From Frigoribacterium sp. CFBP 13712 (GTDB taxonomy: Bacteria; Actinomycetota; Actinomycetes; Actinomycetales; Microbacteriaceae), in assembly GCF_014842255.1 (NCBI RefSeq), contig NZ_JACYVH010000002.1:234519-298518 (forward strand): a stretch of 64,000 bases of DNA, in the 5' to 3' direction. Positions 8,753 to 18,965 of the stretch are shown here, in pieces (within the stretch, counting starts at the first letter, position 1; every line of letters begins with the position of its first letter). The position numbers and the translations under genes were made by a program. The notes under the pieces were generated by a model. It made no database searches. It saw nothing but the letters and a program-made list of their open reading frames with translations, and was not told the origin of the DNA.

Positions 8753-10060
8753 ATGACTTACTTCGGCACGCCTGGTGGCGACGGAACCGGCTCAGCGGCC
8801 CCCCGGGTCGAACGGGTGCTCGTCGTGCACGCCCACCCCGACGACGAGACGATCACGACGGGGGGCACCCTCGCGACCCTGGTCGACGCGGGTGCGAGCG
8901 TCACCGTCGTGTCCTGCACGCGCGGAGAGCTCGGAGAGGTGATCCCCGACGACCTCGCACGACTGCGCGACGACGAGGCCGCGCTGGCGGTCCACCGAGA
9001 GGGCGAGATCGCCGCGGCGCTCCGCGAGCTCGGCGTGCGCGACCACCGGTTCCTCGGCGACGTCGGCGCGCGGACGCCCGGTCTCGAGCCCCGCGTCTAC
9101 CGCGACAGCGGCATGGTGTGGCGCTCCGACGGCGTCGCCGGTCCGACCGACGACCTCCACCCGGCCGCGTTCTGCGCGGCCGAGTTCGGTGAGATCGTGT
9201 CCGATCTCTCCGCCGTCGTCGACGCCGTCCGGCCCACGGTCGTCGTCTCGTACGACGACGACGGCGGCTACCACCACCCCGACCACGTCCGTGCGAATCG
9301 GGCCGCCGTCCGAGCCGCCCGCCTGGCGGGTGTGCCCTACTTCGCCATCGTCGCGGGCGCCGACGAGGCGACCGGCGTCGAGGCCGAGGCCCTGCGCGAC
9401 GACCCCTCGGTCGTGACGATGGACGTCCGACCCGTGGCACCCCGGGTCGTGGCCGCGCTCCGTGGGTACCGCACGCAGCTCGAGGTCGTCGACCTGCCCG
9501 GCGGCGGAGCGGGCATCCGCTACCCGCACGGTCGGGTCGACCGCCTGGCGTCGACCGAGTCGTTCCGCTTCGTGGCGGACCCCGACGAGCTCGCGCCGCT
9601 CCCGGCGAACACCTCCGAGTTGAGCGACATGAGTCTCGGAGGCAAGATCGGCACCTACCTGCTGTCCGTCGCGGCGGGCGCCGTCTTCGGGGCGATCGGC
9701 ACGGTCGCGCATCAGGGCACGACGTCGATCGGCGGCGCGGTGGTGCCCACCGGTCTCGTGCTCTCGCTGATCATGGCGCTCGCCCTCCTCGTCGGCTTCC
9801 GCCAGGTCTTCCGGTCGCGCACCGTCGTGGCGGCCGTCGCGCTCGGACTGCTCGGGGTCACCGCGCTGCTGTCCCAGCCCGGTGCCGGCGGTTCGGCGCT
9901 CGTCCCCGCGAATCCCGCCGGCTACCTCTGGACGTTCGGCCCGGTGCTGATCGCCACGGTCGTGCTCGCGTGGCCCTTCCTCGACGGGGGAGCCAACGTG
10001 CAGCGAGGCCGCGATAAGATGAACGCCTTGCCCGACGCGAAGGGAACACCCGAGACGTGA
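8753..10060 (+). CDS. MshB-like PIG-L deacetylase fused to a membrane domain
   Basis: N-terminal part (about residues 20-290) is a zinc-dependent PIG-L/LmbE deacetylase with the metal motif AHPDDE at 27-32 and HHPDH near 175. In actinobacteria this family includes MshB, which deacetylates GlcNAc-inositol in mycothiol synthesis. From about residue 296 to the end four hydrophobic segments follow, resembling the separate small membrane protein (DUF6113 type) that lies next to mshB elsewhere. Here both are one 435-residue protein. The ATG at 8753 was chosen over the upstream GTG because of the -10 box. The stop overlaps the fdxA start, and fdxA and dapC follow as in other actinobacteria. Confidence 0.85.
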   Translation: MTYFGTPGGDGTGSAAPRVERVLVVHAHPDDETITTGGTLATLVDAGASVTVVSCTRGELGEVIPDDLARLRDDEAALAVHREGEIAAALRELGVRDHRFLGDVGARTPGLEPRVYRDSGMVWRSDGVAGPTDDLHPAAFCAAEFGEIVSDLSAVVDAVRPTVVVSYDDDGGYHHPDHVRANRAAVRAARLAGVPYFAIVAGADEATGVEAEALRDDPSVVTMDVRPVAPRVVAALRGYRTQLEVVDLPGGGAGIRYPHGRVDRLASTESFRFVADPDELAPLPANTSELSDMSLGGKIGTYLLSVAAGAVFGAIGTVAHQGTTSIGGAVVPTGLVLSLIMALALLVGFRQVFRSRTVVAAVALGLLGVTALLSQPGAGGSALVPANPAGYLWTFGPVLIATVVLAWPFLDGGANVQRGRDKMNALPDAKGTPET

Positions 10061-10374
10061 CGTATGTGATCGCACTTCCCTGTGTGGATGTCAAAGACCG
10101 AGCCTGCATCGACGAATGCCCCGTCGACTGCATCTACGAGGGCGAGCGTTCGCTCTACATCCACCCCGACGAATGCGTCGACTGCGGTGCGTGCGAGCCC
10201 GTCTGCCCCGTCGAGGCCATCTACTACGAAGACGACCTCCCCGACAAGTGGGCCGACTACTACAAGGCCAACGTCGAGTTCTTCGACGAGATCGGCTCGC
10301 CCGGCGGCGCGGCCAAGGTCGGCGTCATCGCGAAAGACCACCCCGTCATCGCCGTCCTCCCGCCCCAGGGCTGA
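10057..10374 (+). CDS. fdxA: Seven-iron ferredoxin FdxA
   Basis: A 105-residue soluble electron carrier with one [3Fe-4S] and one [4Fe-4S] cluster. The first cysteine group is C-x7-C-x3-C-x3-C with ECPVDC, and the second is [12 protein letters not shown], the classic [4Fe-4S] pattern. The C-terminal tail is typical of the actinobacterial FdxA/FdxC group. The GTG start overlaps the previous stop (GTGA), so it is coupled to the deacetylase gene. Its position directly before dapC is conserved in mycobacteria and streptomycetes. Confidence 0.96.
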   Translation: MTYVIALPCVDVKDRACIDECPVDCIYEGERSLYIHPDECVDCGACEPVCPVEAIYYEDDLPDKWADYYKANVEFFDEIGSPGGAAKVGVIAKDHPVIAVLPPQG

Positions 10375-10384
10375 CGAGTCCGTC

Positions 10385-11485
10385 GTGGCGCTCGATCTCC
10401 CCGACTTCCCGTGGGACTCCCTCTCCGAGCTCGCGACGACGGCACGGGCGCACCCCGGTTCGATCGTCGACCTCTCGGTCGGGTCGCCGGTCGATCCGAC
10501 CCCGGTCGTCGTCCGCGACGCTCTGACGGCCGCCACCGACGCGCACTCCTATCCGCAGGTCGCGGGCACACCCGCCCTGCGTGAGGCGATCGTCGAGTGG
10601 TACGCCCGGCGACGCGGCGTCACGGGTCTCGACACCGACGCCGTGCTCCCGACGATCGGGTCGAAAGAGCTGATCGCCGGCATGGCCCTCTGGCTCGGCC
10701 TGGGCCCGGGCGACACGATCGTGCATCCGGCGAACGCCTACCCGACCTACGCGCTCGGCGCCGCGCTCGTGGGCGCCGACGCCGTCGCCTCCGACGATCC
10801 GGCGTCATGGCCCGAGTCGACCCGTCTCGTCTGGCTCAACAGCCCCGGCAACCCCGACGGCTCCGTGCTCGACGTCGAGCGGCTCGCCGCCGCGGTGGCC
10901 CGTGCCCGCGAACTCGGCGCCGTGATCGCCGGCGACGAGTGCTACGCCGAGCTCGGCTGGGAGGGCGAGTGGGCCACGCGACCCACGCCGTGCATCCTCG
11001 ACCCCCGTGTGGTCGGCGACCGGCTCGACGGGGTCGTCAGCGTCTACTCGCTCAGCAAGCAGTCGAACCTGGCGGGGTACCGGGCGGGCTTCGTGGCCGG
11101 CGACCCCGCCGTCATCGCCCAGCTGCTCGCCGTCCGCAAGCACGCGGGTCTCATGCCGCCGGCTCCCGTCCAGGAGGCCATGCGCGTGGCGCTCGGAGAC
11201 GAGGCGCACGTGGCCGAGCAGAAGGCGCTCTACCGCGCGCGACGCGCAGCCCTGGCGCCGGCCCTCGAGGGCGCCGGTTTCCGCATCGATCACAGCGAGG
11301 CCGGTCTCTACCTCTGGGTCACCCGCGACGAAGACGCCTGGCAGAGCGCCGCCTGGCTGGCCGAGCGGGGCATCCTCGTGGCGCCCGGCTCGTTCTACGG
11401 CGCCGAGGGCGGGCGGCACGTCCGCGTGGCCCTGACGACGACCGACGAGCGCATCGCCGCCGCCGTGGAGCGCCTCGAGCACTGA
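10385..11485 (+). CDS. dapC: Succinyldiaminopimelate aminotransferase DapC
   Basis: PLP-dependent fold-type I aminotransferase of 366 residues, assigned to the lysine/diaminopimelate pathway by its place after fdxA. The PLP lysine is Lys225 in SLSKQSNLAGYR, and the NSPGNPDG stretch before it is the cofactor/substrate loop. The GTG at 10385 follows the fdxA stop by ten bases; the frame stays open upstream only through fdxA. The next two genes in the pathway, dapD and dapE, lie 1.5-4 kb downstream, which supports the assignment. Confidence 0.92.
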   Translation: MALDLPDFPWDSLSELATTARAHPGSIVDLSVGSPVDPTPVVVRDALTAATDAHSYPQVAGTPALREAIVEWYARRRGVTGLDTDAVLPTIGSKELIAGMALWLGLGPGDTIVHPANAYPTYALGAALVGADAVASDDPASWPESTRLVWLNSPGNPDGSVLDVERLAAAVARARELGAVIAGDECYAELGWEGEWATRPTPCILDPRVVGDRLDGVVSVYSLSKQSNLAGYRAGFVAGDPAVIAQLLAVRKHAGLMPPAPVQEAMRVALGDEAHVAEQKALYRARRAALAPALEGAGFRIDHSEAGLYLWVTRDEDAWQSAAWLAERGILVAPGSFYGAEGGRHVRVALTTTDERIAAAVERLEH

Positions 11486-11489
11486 CCGC

Positions 11490-11495
11490 TAGGCT
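11490..11495 (+). promoter_or_regulatory. -10 box for leaderless gltA
   Basis: TAGGCT ends six bases before the GTG at 11502. It lies just after the dapC stop codon. Confidence 0.6.
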
Positions 11496-11501
11496 GGCGG
11501 A

Positions 11502-12797
<1,296 letters not shown>

Positions 12798-12818
12798 CCG
12801 CGCATCGGTCGCTGCCAA

Positions 12819-12885
12819 CACGACGCCCCGGCGTCGGCGCCGCACCCGCATCTCGTGGGTGTCGCGCCGAAGCCGGGGCGTCGTG
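12819..12885. terminator. Bidirectional terminator between gltA and dapD
   Basis: A perfect 14-bp outer stem (12819-12832 with 12872-12885) encloses a second stem around GGCGC/GCGCC. It lies between two convergent genes, so it can act for both. Confidence 0.75.
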
Positions 12886-12890
12886 CTGTC

Positions 12891-12986
12891 AGCAGCCGCA
12901 GCCGCAGCAGCAGCAGCAGCGACAGCGACAGCAGCCGCAGCCGCAGCCACAGCGGTAGCGACCGCCGTAGCAGCGGCCGCAGCCGC
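12891..12986. repeat. Imperfect AGC/CGC triplet-repeat tract
   Basis: Thirty-two consecutive triplets, mostly AGC and CGC with some GAC and a few others, fill the space between the terminator and the dapD stop. The tract is in frame with gltA beyond its stop and would encode a Ser/Arg-rich tail. On the minus strand one frame is almost all alanine and valine. No start signal for a separate gene was found. Confidence 0.8.
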
Positions 12987-13954
12987 TAGGCGTGCAGCTG
13001 CGAGTTCAGCGTGATGCCGTGGCCCTTGCGCGGCAGCACCTCGACGGCGCCCGTCAGCGAGTTGCGGCGGAACAGCAGACCGGGCCGCCCCGAGAGCTCG
13101 ACGGCCTTGACGGTCTGGGTCGAGCCGTCCGACGACGTCGTGCCGCCGACGACGACCACCTTGGTGCCGGCGGTGACGTAGAGACCCGCCTCGACCACGG
13201 TGTCGTCGCCGATCGAGATGCCGATGCCGCTGTTCGCGCCGAGCAGCGCCCGCTCGCCGATCGTGACGCGCTGCGCGCCTCCTCCTGACAGGGTGCCCAT
13301 GATGGAGGCGCCCCCGCCGATGTCGGATCCGTCGCCGACGACGACGCCCTGCGAGATGCGGCCCTCGACCATCGACGTGCCGAGGGTGCCGGCGTTGAAG
13401 TTGACGAAGCCCTCGTGCATGACGGTCGTGCCGGGGGCGAGGTACGCGCCGAGGCGGACGCGCGAGGCGTCGGCGATGCGGACCCGCTCGGGCGAGACGT
13501 AGTCGAGCATGCGGGGGAACTTGTCGATGCCGGTGGTCGCGATGCCGGCGCGCTGCAGGGCGGGGCGGAGGCGGGCGAAGTCGTCGGGGTGCACCGGGCC
13601 GGCGTTCGTCCACGTGACGATCGGCAGGTGCCCGAAGACGCCGTCGAGGTTGACCGTGTTCGGCTTCACCAGCAGGTGGCTGAGCAGGTGCAGGCGCAGG
13701 TACGCGTCGGAGGTGGACGCAGGAGGCGCGCTCAGCTCGATCTCGACGGTCACCGGCACGAGATCGACGGCGCGGCGGGCGTCGGGCCCGGCGGCGTCGG
13801 CGATCTCGGCCGGGACGAGTGCGGGGTCGCGGTCGGCCGGGAGGCGGCCGAGCGAGGGGGAGGGGAACCAGGTGTCGAGCGTCGTGCCGTCGGCGGAGAC
13901 GGTCGCCAGCCCGTCACCGTAGGCGTGGGTGGCGGCGGTGTCGTCGGAAGTCAT
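12986..13954 (-). CDS. dapD: Tetrahydrodipicolinate N-succinyltransferase DapD
   Basis: Transfers succinate from succinyl-CoA to tetrahydrodipicolinate in the succinylase branch of lysine/diaminopimelate synthesis. The protein is 322 residues, the length of the actinobacterial DapD type. A left-handed beta-helix is visible as hexapeptide-like repeats from about residue 160 to 290 (for example [14 protein letters not shown] and [15 protein letters not shown]). The ATG is preceded by a minus-strand TACGGT seven bases away, suggesting a leaderless mRNA. It is divergent from dapE across 88 bases. Confidence 0.94.
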   Translation of the reverse strand: MTSDDTAATHAYGDGLATVSADGTTLDTWFPSPSLGRLPADRDPALVPAEIADAAGPDARRAVDLVPVTVEIELSAPPASTSDAYLRLHLLSHLLVKPNTVNLDGVFGHLPIVTWTNAGPVHPDDFARLRPALQRAGIATTGIDKFPRMLDYVSPERVRIADASRVRLGAYLAPGTTVMHEGFVNFNAGTLGTSMVEGRISQGVVVGDGSDIGGGASIMGTLSGGGAQRVTIGERALLGANSGIGISIGDDTVVEAGLYVTAGTKVVVVGGTTSSDGSTQTVKAVELSGRPGLLFRRNSLTGAVEVLPRKGHGITLNSQLHA

Positions 13955-13961
13955 GACGACA

Positions 13962-13967
13962 ACCGTA
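13962..13967 (-). promoter_or_regulatory. -10 box for leaderless dapD
   Basis: TACGGT on the minus strand, with seven bases to the dapD ATG. Confidence 0.5.
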
Positions 13968-14029
13968 TCGGCCCGACTCCGTGCGGTCACGGGGTGCGAC
14001 GACCGCAGCAGGCGCTCCGTCGGCCCCCG

Positions 14030-14035
14030 TACACT
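14030..14035 (+). promoter_or_regulatory. -10 box for leaderless dapE
   Basis: TACACT with seven bases to the dapE ATG at 14043. Confidence 0.55.
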
Positions 14036-14042
14036 CGGGGCC

Positions 14043-15116
14043 ATGCCGAAGATCGACCTCAGCGTGTCCGCCGTCGACGTCACCCGCCAGCTCTGCGACA
14101 TCGAGTCCGTCTCCGGCGACGAGGGTCGCATCGCCGACGCGATCGCCGAGACCCTGGCGGGGCACGATCATCTCGAGGTGGTGCGCGACGGCGACGCGAT
14201 CGTCGCCCGCACGAGCCTGGGCCGGCCGCAGCGCGTCGTGGTGGCGGGGCACATCGACACCGTGCCCCTGAACGACAACCTGCCGACCCGCTACGAGACC
14301 GAAGACGGCGTCGAGTTCCTCTGGGGTCGCGGCACCGTCGACATGAAGGCCGGCTGCGCCGTGCACCTGCGGCTGGCCGTCGAGCTGACCGAGCCCAACG
14401 TCGACGTGACCTGGGTCTGGTACGACCACGAGGAGGTCTCCGACTCCCTCAACGGCCTGGGCCGCCTCGTCCGCACCCGCCCAGAGCTGCTCCAGGCCGA
14501 CTTCGCCATCCTCGGCGAGCCCACGCGCAGCGAGATCGAGGGCGGCTGCAACGGCAACCTCCGGGCGGAGATCCGCACCACGGGTCGCCGGTCGCACAGC
14601 GCCCGCTCGTGGATCGGCGACAACGCCATCCACCGCGCCGCCCCCATCCTCGACCTGCTCGCCGCCTACGAGGCCCGCGAGGTCGAGGTCGACGGCCTCG
14701 TCTACCGCGAGGGGCTGAACGCCGTCGGCATCGCGGGCGGTGTCGCCGGCAACGTCATCCCCGACGAGTGCGTCGTCACCGTCAACTACCGCTTCGCCCC
14801 CAGCCGCTCCGGCGACGAGGCCGTCGCCCATGTGCGCGAGCTGTTCGCCGGCTTCGACGTCGTGGTCGTCGACCTCGCCGAAGGGGCTCGACCCGGGCTC
14901 GACGCCCCGTTGGCCGCGCAGTTCCTGGCCGCGGTCGGCGGTGAGGCGAAGCCGAAGTACGGCTGGACGGACGTCGCGCGCTTCTCCGCCCTCGGCGTGC
15001 CCGCCGTGAACTACGGCCCCGGCGACCCGCTCCTCGCCCACCACGACGACGAGCGGGTGCCGCTCGAGCAGATCGTCGACAACGAACGCGGACTGCGGGC
15101 GTGGCTGACGGCCTGA
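14043..15116 (+). CDS. dapE: Succinyl-diaminopimelate desuccinylase DapE
   Basis: Zinc metallopeptidase-family (M20) enzyme that removes succinate from N-succinyl-LL-diaminopimelate. The 357-residue protein carries the metal-site motifs AGHIDTVP near residue 70, [10 protein letters not shown] near 100, YDHEEV near 127 and GEPT near 160, with the dimerisation domain between. The ATG at 14043 follows a -10 box. DapC, DapD and DapE lie in one 5 kb region, giving three successive steps of the pathway. A hairpin made by two inverted copies of the dispersed CGCGCCTCCT motif lies just after the stop. Confidence 0.95.
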   Translation: MPKIDLSVSAVDVTRQLCDIESVSGDEGRIADAIAETLAGHDHLEVVRDGDAIVARTSLGRPQRVVVAGHIDTVPLNDNLPTRYETEDGVEFLWGRGTVDMKAGCAVHLRLAVELTEPNVDVTWVWYDHEEVSDSLNGLGRLVRTRPELLQADFAILGEPTRSEIEGGCNGNLRAEIRTTGRRSHSARSWIGDNAIHRAAPILDLLAAYEAREVEVDGLVYREGLNAVGIAGGVAGNVIPDECVVTVNYRFAPSRSGDEAVAHVRELFAGFDVVVVDLAEGARPGLDAPLAAQFLAAVGGEAKPKYGWTDVARFSALGVPAVNYGPGDPLLAHHDDERVPLEQIVDNERGLRAWLTA

Positions 15117-16372
15117 CCGTCGGAGACGCGACCCGCGCCTCCTCGGCGGGCGAAGGAGGCGCGGGTCGTCGCCGAGCTCGTCGCGCGCTGGTCGTCCGCT
15201 ACCGTCTCACCCCCTGGTGGGCGCGGGTGCTCGTCGTGTTCGTCGCCTCCCGCGTCGTCAGCACCGCTCTCCTGCTCGGCTTCGCGCGGGTGCAGGGGCC
15301 CAACGCGTGGACGCTGCCGAGCCCGGACTACGCGAGCTTCGCCACCATCTGGGACGGCCACTGGTACTACATCATCTCGGCGGTCGGCTACCCGACGACC
15401 CTGCCGATCACCTCGACCGGAAACGTCGGCGAGAGCGCGTGGGCCTTCATGCCGGTGTACCCGTTCACGGTCCGTGCCCTGACCGAGCTGACCGGGGTGC
15501 CGTTCGCACCGCTCGCCGTGTTCGTCTCGGTCCTCTGCGCCGCCGGCACGGCCCTGCTGCTGCACCGACTGATGCGGCATGTGCTGCCCGAGGGCACGGC
15601 GCTCTTCACGGTCGCGCTGTTCTGCTTCTCGCCCCTCTCGCCGCTGCTGCAGGTGGCCTACGCCGAGTCGATGTTCCTGCTGCTGCTCTCCGCCTGCCTC
15701 CTCCTGCTGGTGCGTCGTCAGTATCTGCCGATGCTGCCCCTCGTGGCCGCGCTGTCGTTCACGCGACCGGGCGCCCTCGCTCTCGCCCTCGCGATCGGAC
15801 TGCACGCCGTCCACCGATGGTCCACGCGCGCCCGCGACCCGTTCCCGCGCCGCGAGATGATCGCCGTCTCGGTGTCGGCGGTGACCACCGCGGTGCTCGG
15901 CGTCGGCTGGCTGATCGTGGCGGGCGTCGTCACGGGGCGGCCGGACGCCTACACGGCCACCGAGCTGGCATGGCGGGCGCCCTACGTGGGGTACGGGCCG
16001 CTGGTGCCCTTCTCCGCCTGGTTCGAGGGGGCCGCCTTCTGGTCGCGGATGAGCGGCTGGTTCCCCGTCGGGGCGGTGTTCGTGCTCGCCGTGCTGGGTC
16101 TCGCCGTCCTCCTGCTGGGGCCTTGGGGGCGCCGGATCGGAGTCGACCTGCGCCTCTGGGGAGTCGCCTACGCGCTCTATCTGCTCGCCGTGTTCTTCCC
16201 GCAGTCGAGCACCTGGCGACTGCTGATGCCGCTCTTCCCGCTGCTGGGCATCCTCGCGGTGCCCCGTTCGCGCGTCTGGCGCGTGGGGCTGCTGCTGGTC
16301 TTCGTCGCCGGGCAGTTCGCCTGGCTGTACTACAGCTGGTGGGTCGACGGCTACGACTGGACGCCGCCGTGA
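15101..16372 (+). CDS. PIG-V-like integral membrane mannosyltransferase
   Basis: A 423-residue polytopic membrane protein with about nine hydrophobic segments. The first extracytoplasmic loop contains WDGHWYYIISAVGYP, the acidic loop typical of PIG-V and related GT-C glycosyltransferases that use polyprenyl-phosphate sugars. The GTG overlaps the end of dapE by 16 bases. The first 30 residues are flexible (TRASSAGEGGAGRRRARR) and are encoded by two inverted copies of the dispersed motif, so the true start may be later. The sugar and acceptor cannot be told from the sequence. Confidence 0.8.
   Translation: MADGLTVGDATRASSAGEGGAGRRRARRALVVRYRLTPWWARVLVVFVASRVVSTALLLGFARVQGPNAWTLPSPDYASFATIWDGHWYYIISAVGYPTTLPITSTGNVGESAWAFMPVYPFTVRALTELTGVPFAPLAVFVSVLCAAGTALLLHRLMRHVLPEGTALFTVALFCFSPLSPLLQVAYAESMFLLLLSACLLLLVRRQYLPMLPLVAALSFTRPGALALALAIGLHAVHRWSTRARDPFPRREMIAVSVSAVTTAVLGVGWLIVAGVVTGRPDAYTATELAWRAPYVGYGPLVPFSAWFEGAAFWSRMSGWFPVGAVFVLAVLGLAVLLLGPWGRRIGVDLRLWGVAYALYLLAVFFPQSSTWRLLMPLFPLLGILAVPRSRVWRVGLLLVFVAGQFAWLYYSWWVDGYDWTPP
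15129..15168. repeat. Inverted repeat made of two CGCGCCTCCT motifs
   Basis: Perfect 15-bp arms (15129-15143 and 15154-15168) with a 10-base loop lie 12 bases after the dapE stop. It could end dapE transcription, although it sits inside the annotated start of the next gene. Confidence 0.85.
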
Positions 16373-16418
16373 TCGGCCGACGACGGAAGCGCGTTTAGGT
16401 GCGGGCGTACAAATCACG

Positions 16419-16424
16419 GATAAT
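16419..16424 (+). promoter_or_regulatory. Possible -10 box for the DUF3117 gene
   Basis: GATAAT in a locally AT-richer stretch, 33 bases before the ATG. No clear -35 was found. Confidence 0.35.
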
Positions 16425-16457
16425 AGGACGAGCATCTTTGCGAAAGGGGACTATCTG

Positions 16458-16628
16458 ATGGCAGCCATGAAGCCGAGGACCGGCGACGGACCTATGGAAG
16501 CCGTGAAGGAGGGTCGTCTCATCATCGTGCGTGTTCCGCTCGAGGGTGGGGGACGCCTCGTGGTGTCGGTCAACGACGACGAAGCCAAAGAGCTCCACGA
16601 CGCCCTCGCGAGCGTCGTCGGCGCTTAG
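16458..16628 (+). CDS. Small DUF3117 protein
   Basis: A 56-residue cytoplasmic protein beginning MAAMKPRTGDGPMEAVKEGR and ending in a short helix (DEAKELHDALASVVGA). This is the DUF3117 family, a single-domain protein of unknown function found across actinobacteria (the mycobacterial member is Rv1211). The ATG follows the Shine-Dalgarno GAAAGGGG. It stands alone, with an AT-richer promoter region before it and a perfect hairpin after it. Confidence 0.92.
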   Translation: MAAMKPRTGDGPMEAVKEGRLIIVRVPLEGGGRLVVSVNDDEAKELHDALASVVGA

Positions 16629-16654
16629 TCGGCCACCTTCCCAGCACCATCGCG

Positions 16655-16689
16655 AGCAGCCCCGCCGATCACCGATCGGCGGGGCTGCT
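16655..16689. terminator. Terminator between the DUF3117 gene and the O-methyltransferase
   Basis: A perfect 16-bp stem (16655-16670 with 16674-16689) and an ACC loop between two convergent genes. Confidence 0.85.
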
Positions 16690-16696
16690 CCGTCGT

Positions 16697-17323
16697 TCAG
16701 AGCTTGACGAGCTGCAGGAGTCCGTCGCCGGCCGTCGACAGCGAGCTGATCACCGCAGGGGAGGTCGAGACCTCGGTCAGCAGCGTGCGGAACTGCGTCG
16801 TCGTGGCGTCCCGGCGGGCGGGGTTCGCGACCGAGCCGTGCCAGAGCGCGTGGGCGACCAGCACGAGTCCGCCCGGGCGGGCGAGGCGCAGACCGTGCTC
16901 GACGTACTCGATGACGGAGCCAGGGTCGGCGTCGACGAAGACGATGTCGTACGAGTTCTCGTTCATCCGCGGCAGCACCTCGGAGGCGCGGCCGGTGATG
17001 AGACGGAACCTGTTCACCGGCACGCCGGCGCCGAGGTACGCGTCGCGGGCGGCCTGCTGGTGGTCGACCTCGCGGTCGATCGACGTGAGGGTCGCCCGGG
17101 GTGCGCCGTGCAGCAGCCACAGACCGCTGACGCCGACGCCGGTTCCGATCTCGATGATGTTCTTCGCACCCGATGCTGCCGCGACGACCGCGAGCTGCGC
17201 GCCGACGGCGGGGGAGATCGGTTCGACCCCGACCTCGAGCGAGTGCTGACGAGCCTCTGCGAGCGGACCGCTCTCGGTGACGAGCTCTTCGGCGAATTTC
17301 CAGCTTGACTCTATTTGCGACAC
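16697..17323 (-). CDS. SAM-dependent O-methyltransferase (class I)
   Basis: A 208-residue enzyme of the CCoAMT/catechol O-methyltransferase-like family. The SAM-binding loop IIEIGTGVGVSGLW lies near residues 57-70, and the acidic motif DIVFVDADPG with the following helix is typical of motif III. The GTG at 17323 was chosen because GAGGAG stands five bases before it; another GTG lies two codons upstream. In mycobacteria and streptomycetes the homologue sits next to sigE, but here tatB follows directly on the other strand. The substrate is unknown. Confidence 0.88.
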   Translation of the reverse strand: MSQIESSWKFAEELVTESGPLAEARQHSLEVGVEPISPAVGAQLAVVAAASGAKNIIEIGTGVGVSGLWLLHGAPRATLTSIDREVDHQQAARDAYLGAGVPVNRFRLITGRASEVLPRMNENSYDIVFVDADPGSVIEYVEHGLRLARPGGLVLVAHALWHGSVANPARRDATTTQFRTLLTEVSTSPAVISSLSTAGDGLLQLVKL

Positions 17324-17374
17324 ACCCACTCCTCGAAAGGCCAACTCTAGGGGGTGGCCCCCGGCGGCACCGGT

Positions 17375-17380
17375 TAGTCT
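17375..17380 (+). promoter_or_regulatory. -10 box for leaderless tatB
   Basis: TAGTCT with six bases to the GTG at 17387. Confidence 0.55.
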
Positions 17381-17386
17381 GCTTGC

Positions 17387-17791
17387 GTGTCCCTCTCCGG
17401 TCTGACGTTCGACAAGCTGCTCATCGTGGGTGTGCTGGCCGTCTTCCTGCTCGGGCCCGATCGTCTGCCCGTCTACGCGTCGAAGCTCGCTCAGCTCGTC
17501 AAGTCGGTCAAGAACATGGCCAACGGCGCCAAAGAGCGCATGCGCAGCGAGATGGGCCCCGAATTCGACGAGGTCGAGTGGCAGAAGCTCGACCCTCGGC
17601 AGTACGACCCCCGCCGCATCATCCGCGATGCGCTCCTCGATCCGCCGAGCGGGGGCGCCACGTCCGTGACCCCCGCAGCCATGGCGACGGCCGGGGCGGT
17701 CGCTGCGGGTCTGCCCTCCCGCGGCCCGGCGCCGCGCTCCGTGCCGCTCGCCGCCGGCGAGGTCGCGCCCTACGACTCCGAGGCCACCTAG
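17387..17791 (+). CDS. tatB: Twin-arginine translocase subunit TatB
   Basis: A 134-residue membrane protein of the Tat export pathway, which also exports EfeB of this window. One N-terminal helix (about residues 6-24, DKLLIVGVLAVFLLGPDRLP) contains the conserved Gly-Pro hinge, and an amphipathic helix follows (YASKLAQLVKSVKNMANGAK). The tail is flexible and alanine/proline-rich. The length and the FLLGPDRLP motif favour TatB over TatA. The GTG is six bases after a -10 box. It is convergent with the LysR gene. Confidence 0.9.
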   Translation: MSLSGLTFDKLLIVGVLAVFLLGPDRLPVYASKLAQLVKSVKNMANGAKERMRSEMGPEFDEVEWQKLDPRQYDPRRIIRDALLDPPSGGATSVTPAAMATAGAVAAGLPSRGPAPRSVPLAAGEVAPYDSEAT

Positions 17792-17814
17792 GCCGCTCGT
17801 CTCGGCGCCTGCGC

Positions 17815-18729
17815 TCAGACACCCCCGTGCAGGCCGGCGACCCGTGTCGCCTCGGCGCGGAGCGCGTCGACCACGCGACGGACGCTCGGCCTCTCGGCCC
17901 GGTCGCGGCGCATCAGCGCCGAGACGTAGCGGACGGCCCGGATGTTCTCGAGAGGCAGCAGGACCATGTCGTCCCGCGCCTCCTTCGCGGTGAATCGGGG
18001 CAGGACGGCGATGCCGAGACCCGCACCCACCAGCGACTCGGTGACCTTCGTGTCGCTGAAGCGCTGCGAGATGCGCACGGGGCTGCCGGTGACGCGCTCG
18101 ATCTCGGTGTAGACCCACTCGAACGGGAAGCCGCTCGGCACCCCGATCCAGCTCTCGCCCTCCAGATCGGAGGGGGAGAGCGAGGCCCGGCCCGCCAGGC
18201 GGTGGTCGGCGGGGAGGGCGATGTCGAGCGGCTCGGTGAGCAGGGGGACGTTGACGAGGCCGCGCCCCCGCCAGGAGCGGCTCTCGGACGCGTGGGCGAC
18301 GACGACGTCGTGGTCGCCCGCCAGGTCGGCGAACTCGCGGATGGACGGGTCGTGGTCCGTGGCCACGACGACGAGACCCGGCGTCTCGGCGACGGTCCGC
18401 AGCAGGCCGGGCAGCAGCATCTGGCCTCCCGTGGGGAAGGTCGCGAGGGTGACCTCTCCTTGGGGGGTCGCGATGAAGTCGGCCCAGACCGCCTGGGCCC
18501 GCTCGAGCGCGACGGCGACGTCGGTGGCGGTCTGGGCCAGCACGCGCCCCGAGCCGGTCAGGACGACGCCGCGCCCGATGCGCTCGGTGAGCGCCACGCC
18601 GGCCTCCTTCTCGAGGATCTTCAGCTGCTGCGACACCGCTGACGGGGTGCGGTGCGTGGCCCGCGCCACGGCGGCGATGCTGCCCCGCTCTGCCAGCTCC
18701 CGGAGCAGTTCGAGTCTCTTGACGTCCAT
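17815..18729 (-). CDS. LysR-family transcriptional regulator
   Basis: A 304-residue regulator. The N-terminal winged helix-turn-helix includes GSIAAVARATHRTPSAVSQQ, followed by the linker helix and a LysR substrate-binding domain of normal size. The target is probably itself and the divergent 40-residue membrane peptide 236 bases away. An imperfect inverted repeat with CTAC and GTAG ends lies directly upstream (18738-18754). The ATG has a minus-strand TAGATT six bases before it. The effector is unknown. Confidence 0.92.
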   Translation of the reverse strand: MDVKRLELLRELAERGSIAAVARATHRTPSAVSQQLKILEKEAGVALTERIGRGVVLTGSGRVLAQTATDVAVALERAQAVWADFIATPQGEVTLATFPTGGQMLLPGLLRTVAETPGLVVVATDHDPSIREFADLAGDHDVVVAHASESRSWRGRGLVNVPLLTEPLDIALPADHRLAGRASLSPSDLEGESWIGVPSGFPFEWVYTEIERVTGSPVRISQRFSDTKVTESLVGAGLGIAVLPRFTAKEARDDMVLLPLENIRAVRYVSALMRRDRAERPSVRRVVDALRAEATRVAGLHGGV

Positions 18730-18735
18730 GTAGAC

Positions 18736-18741
18736 AATCTA
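18736..18741 (-). promoter_or_regulatory. -10 box for the leaderless LysR gene
   Basis: TAGATT on the minus strand, with six bases to the ATG at 18729. Confidence 0.5.
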
Positions 18742-18965
18742 CGGTGTTCCGGTAGCAACGTGAGATTGTTCTACGTCTTTGCAAGGCGCAGAATAGAGGA
18801 GTCCTCGGAGCGACCCCATGCGCTCCGGCCCCTCGGTCGACCTGGTCCCGAGGCTCGGGTGTCCGTCGGATGCACGGCGGCTCCACCCATCACGCACGAC
18901 GTCGAACCGCGTCGTGTCCGCACCACCAGACCGCGCGACGCATCGCGCCAAGAAAGAGAAACACC

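Noticed and set aside
12890..12986. Alanine-rich protein on the minus strand
   Set aside because: The frame has no start and continues as a shadow through dapD; the signal is a triplet repeat.
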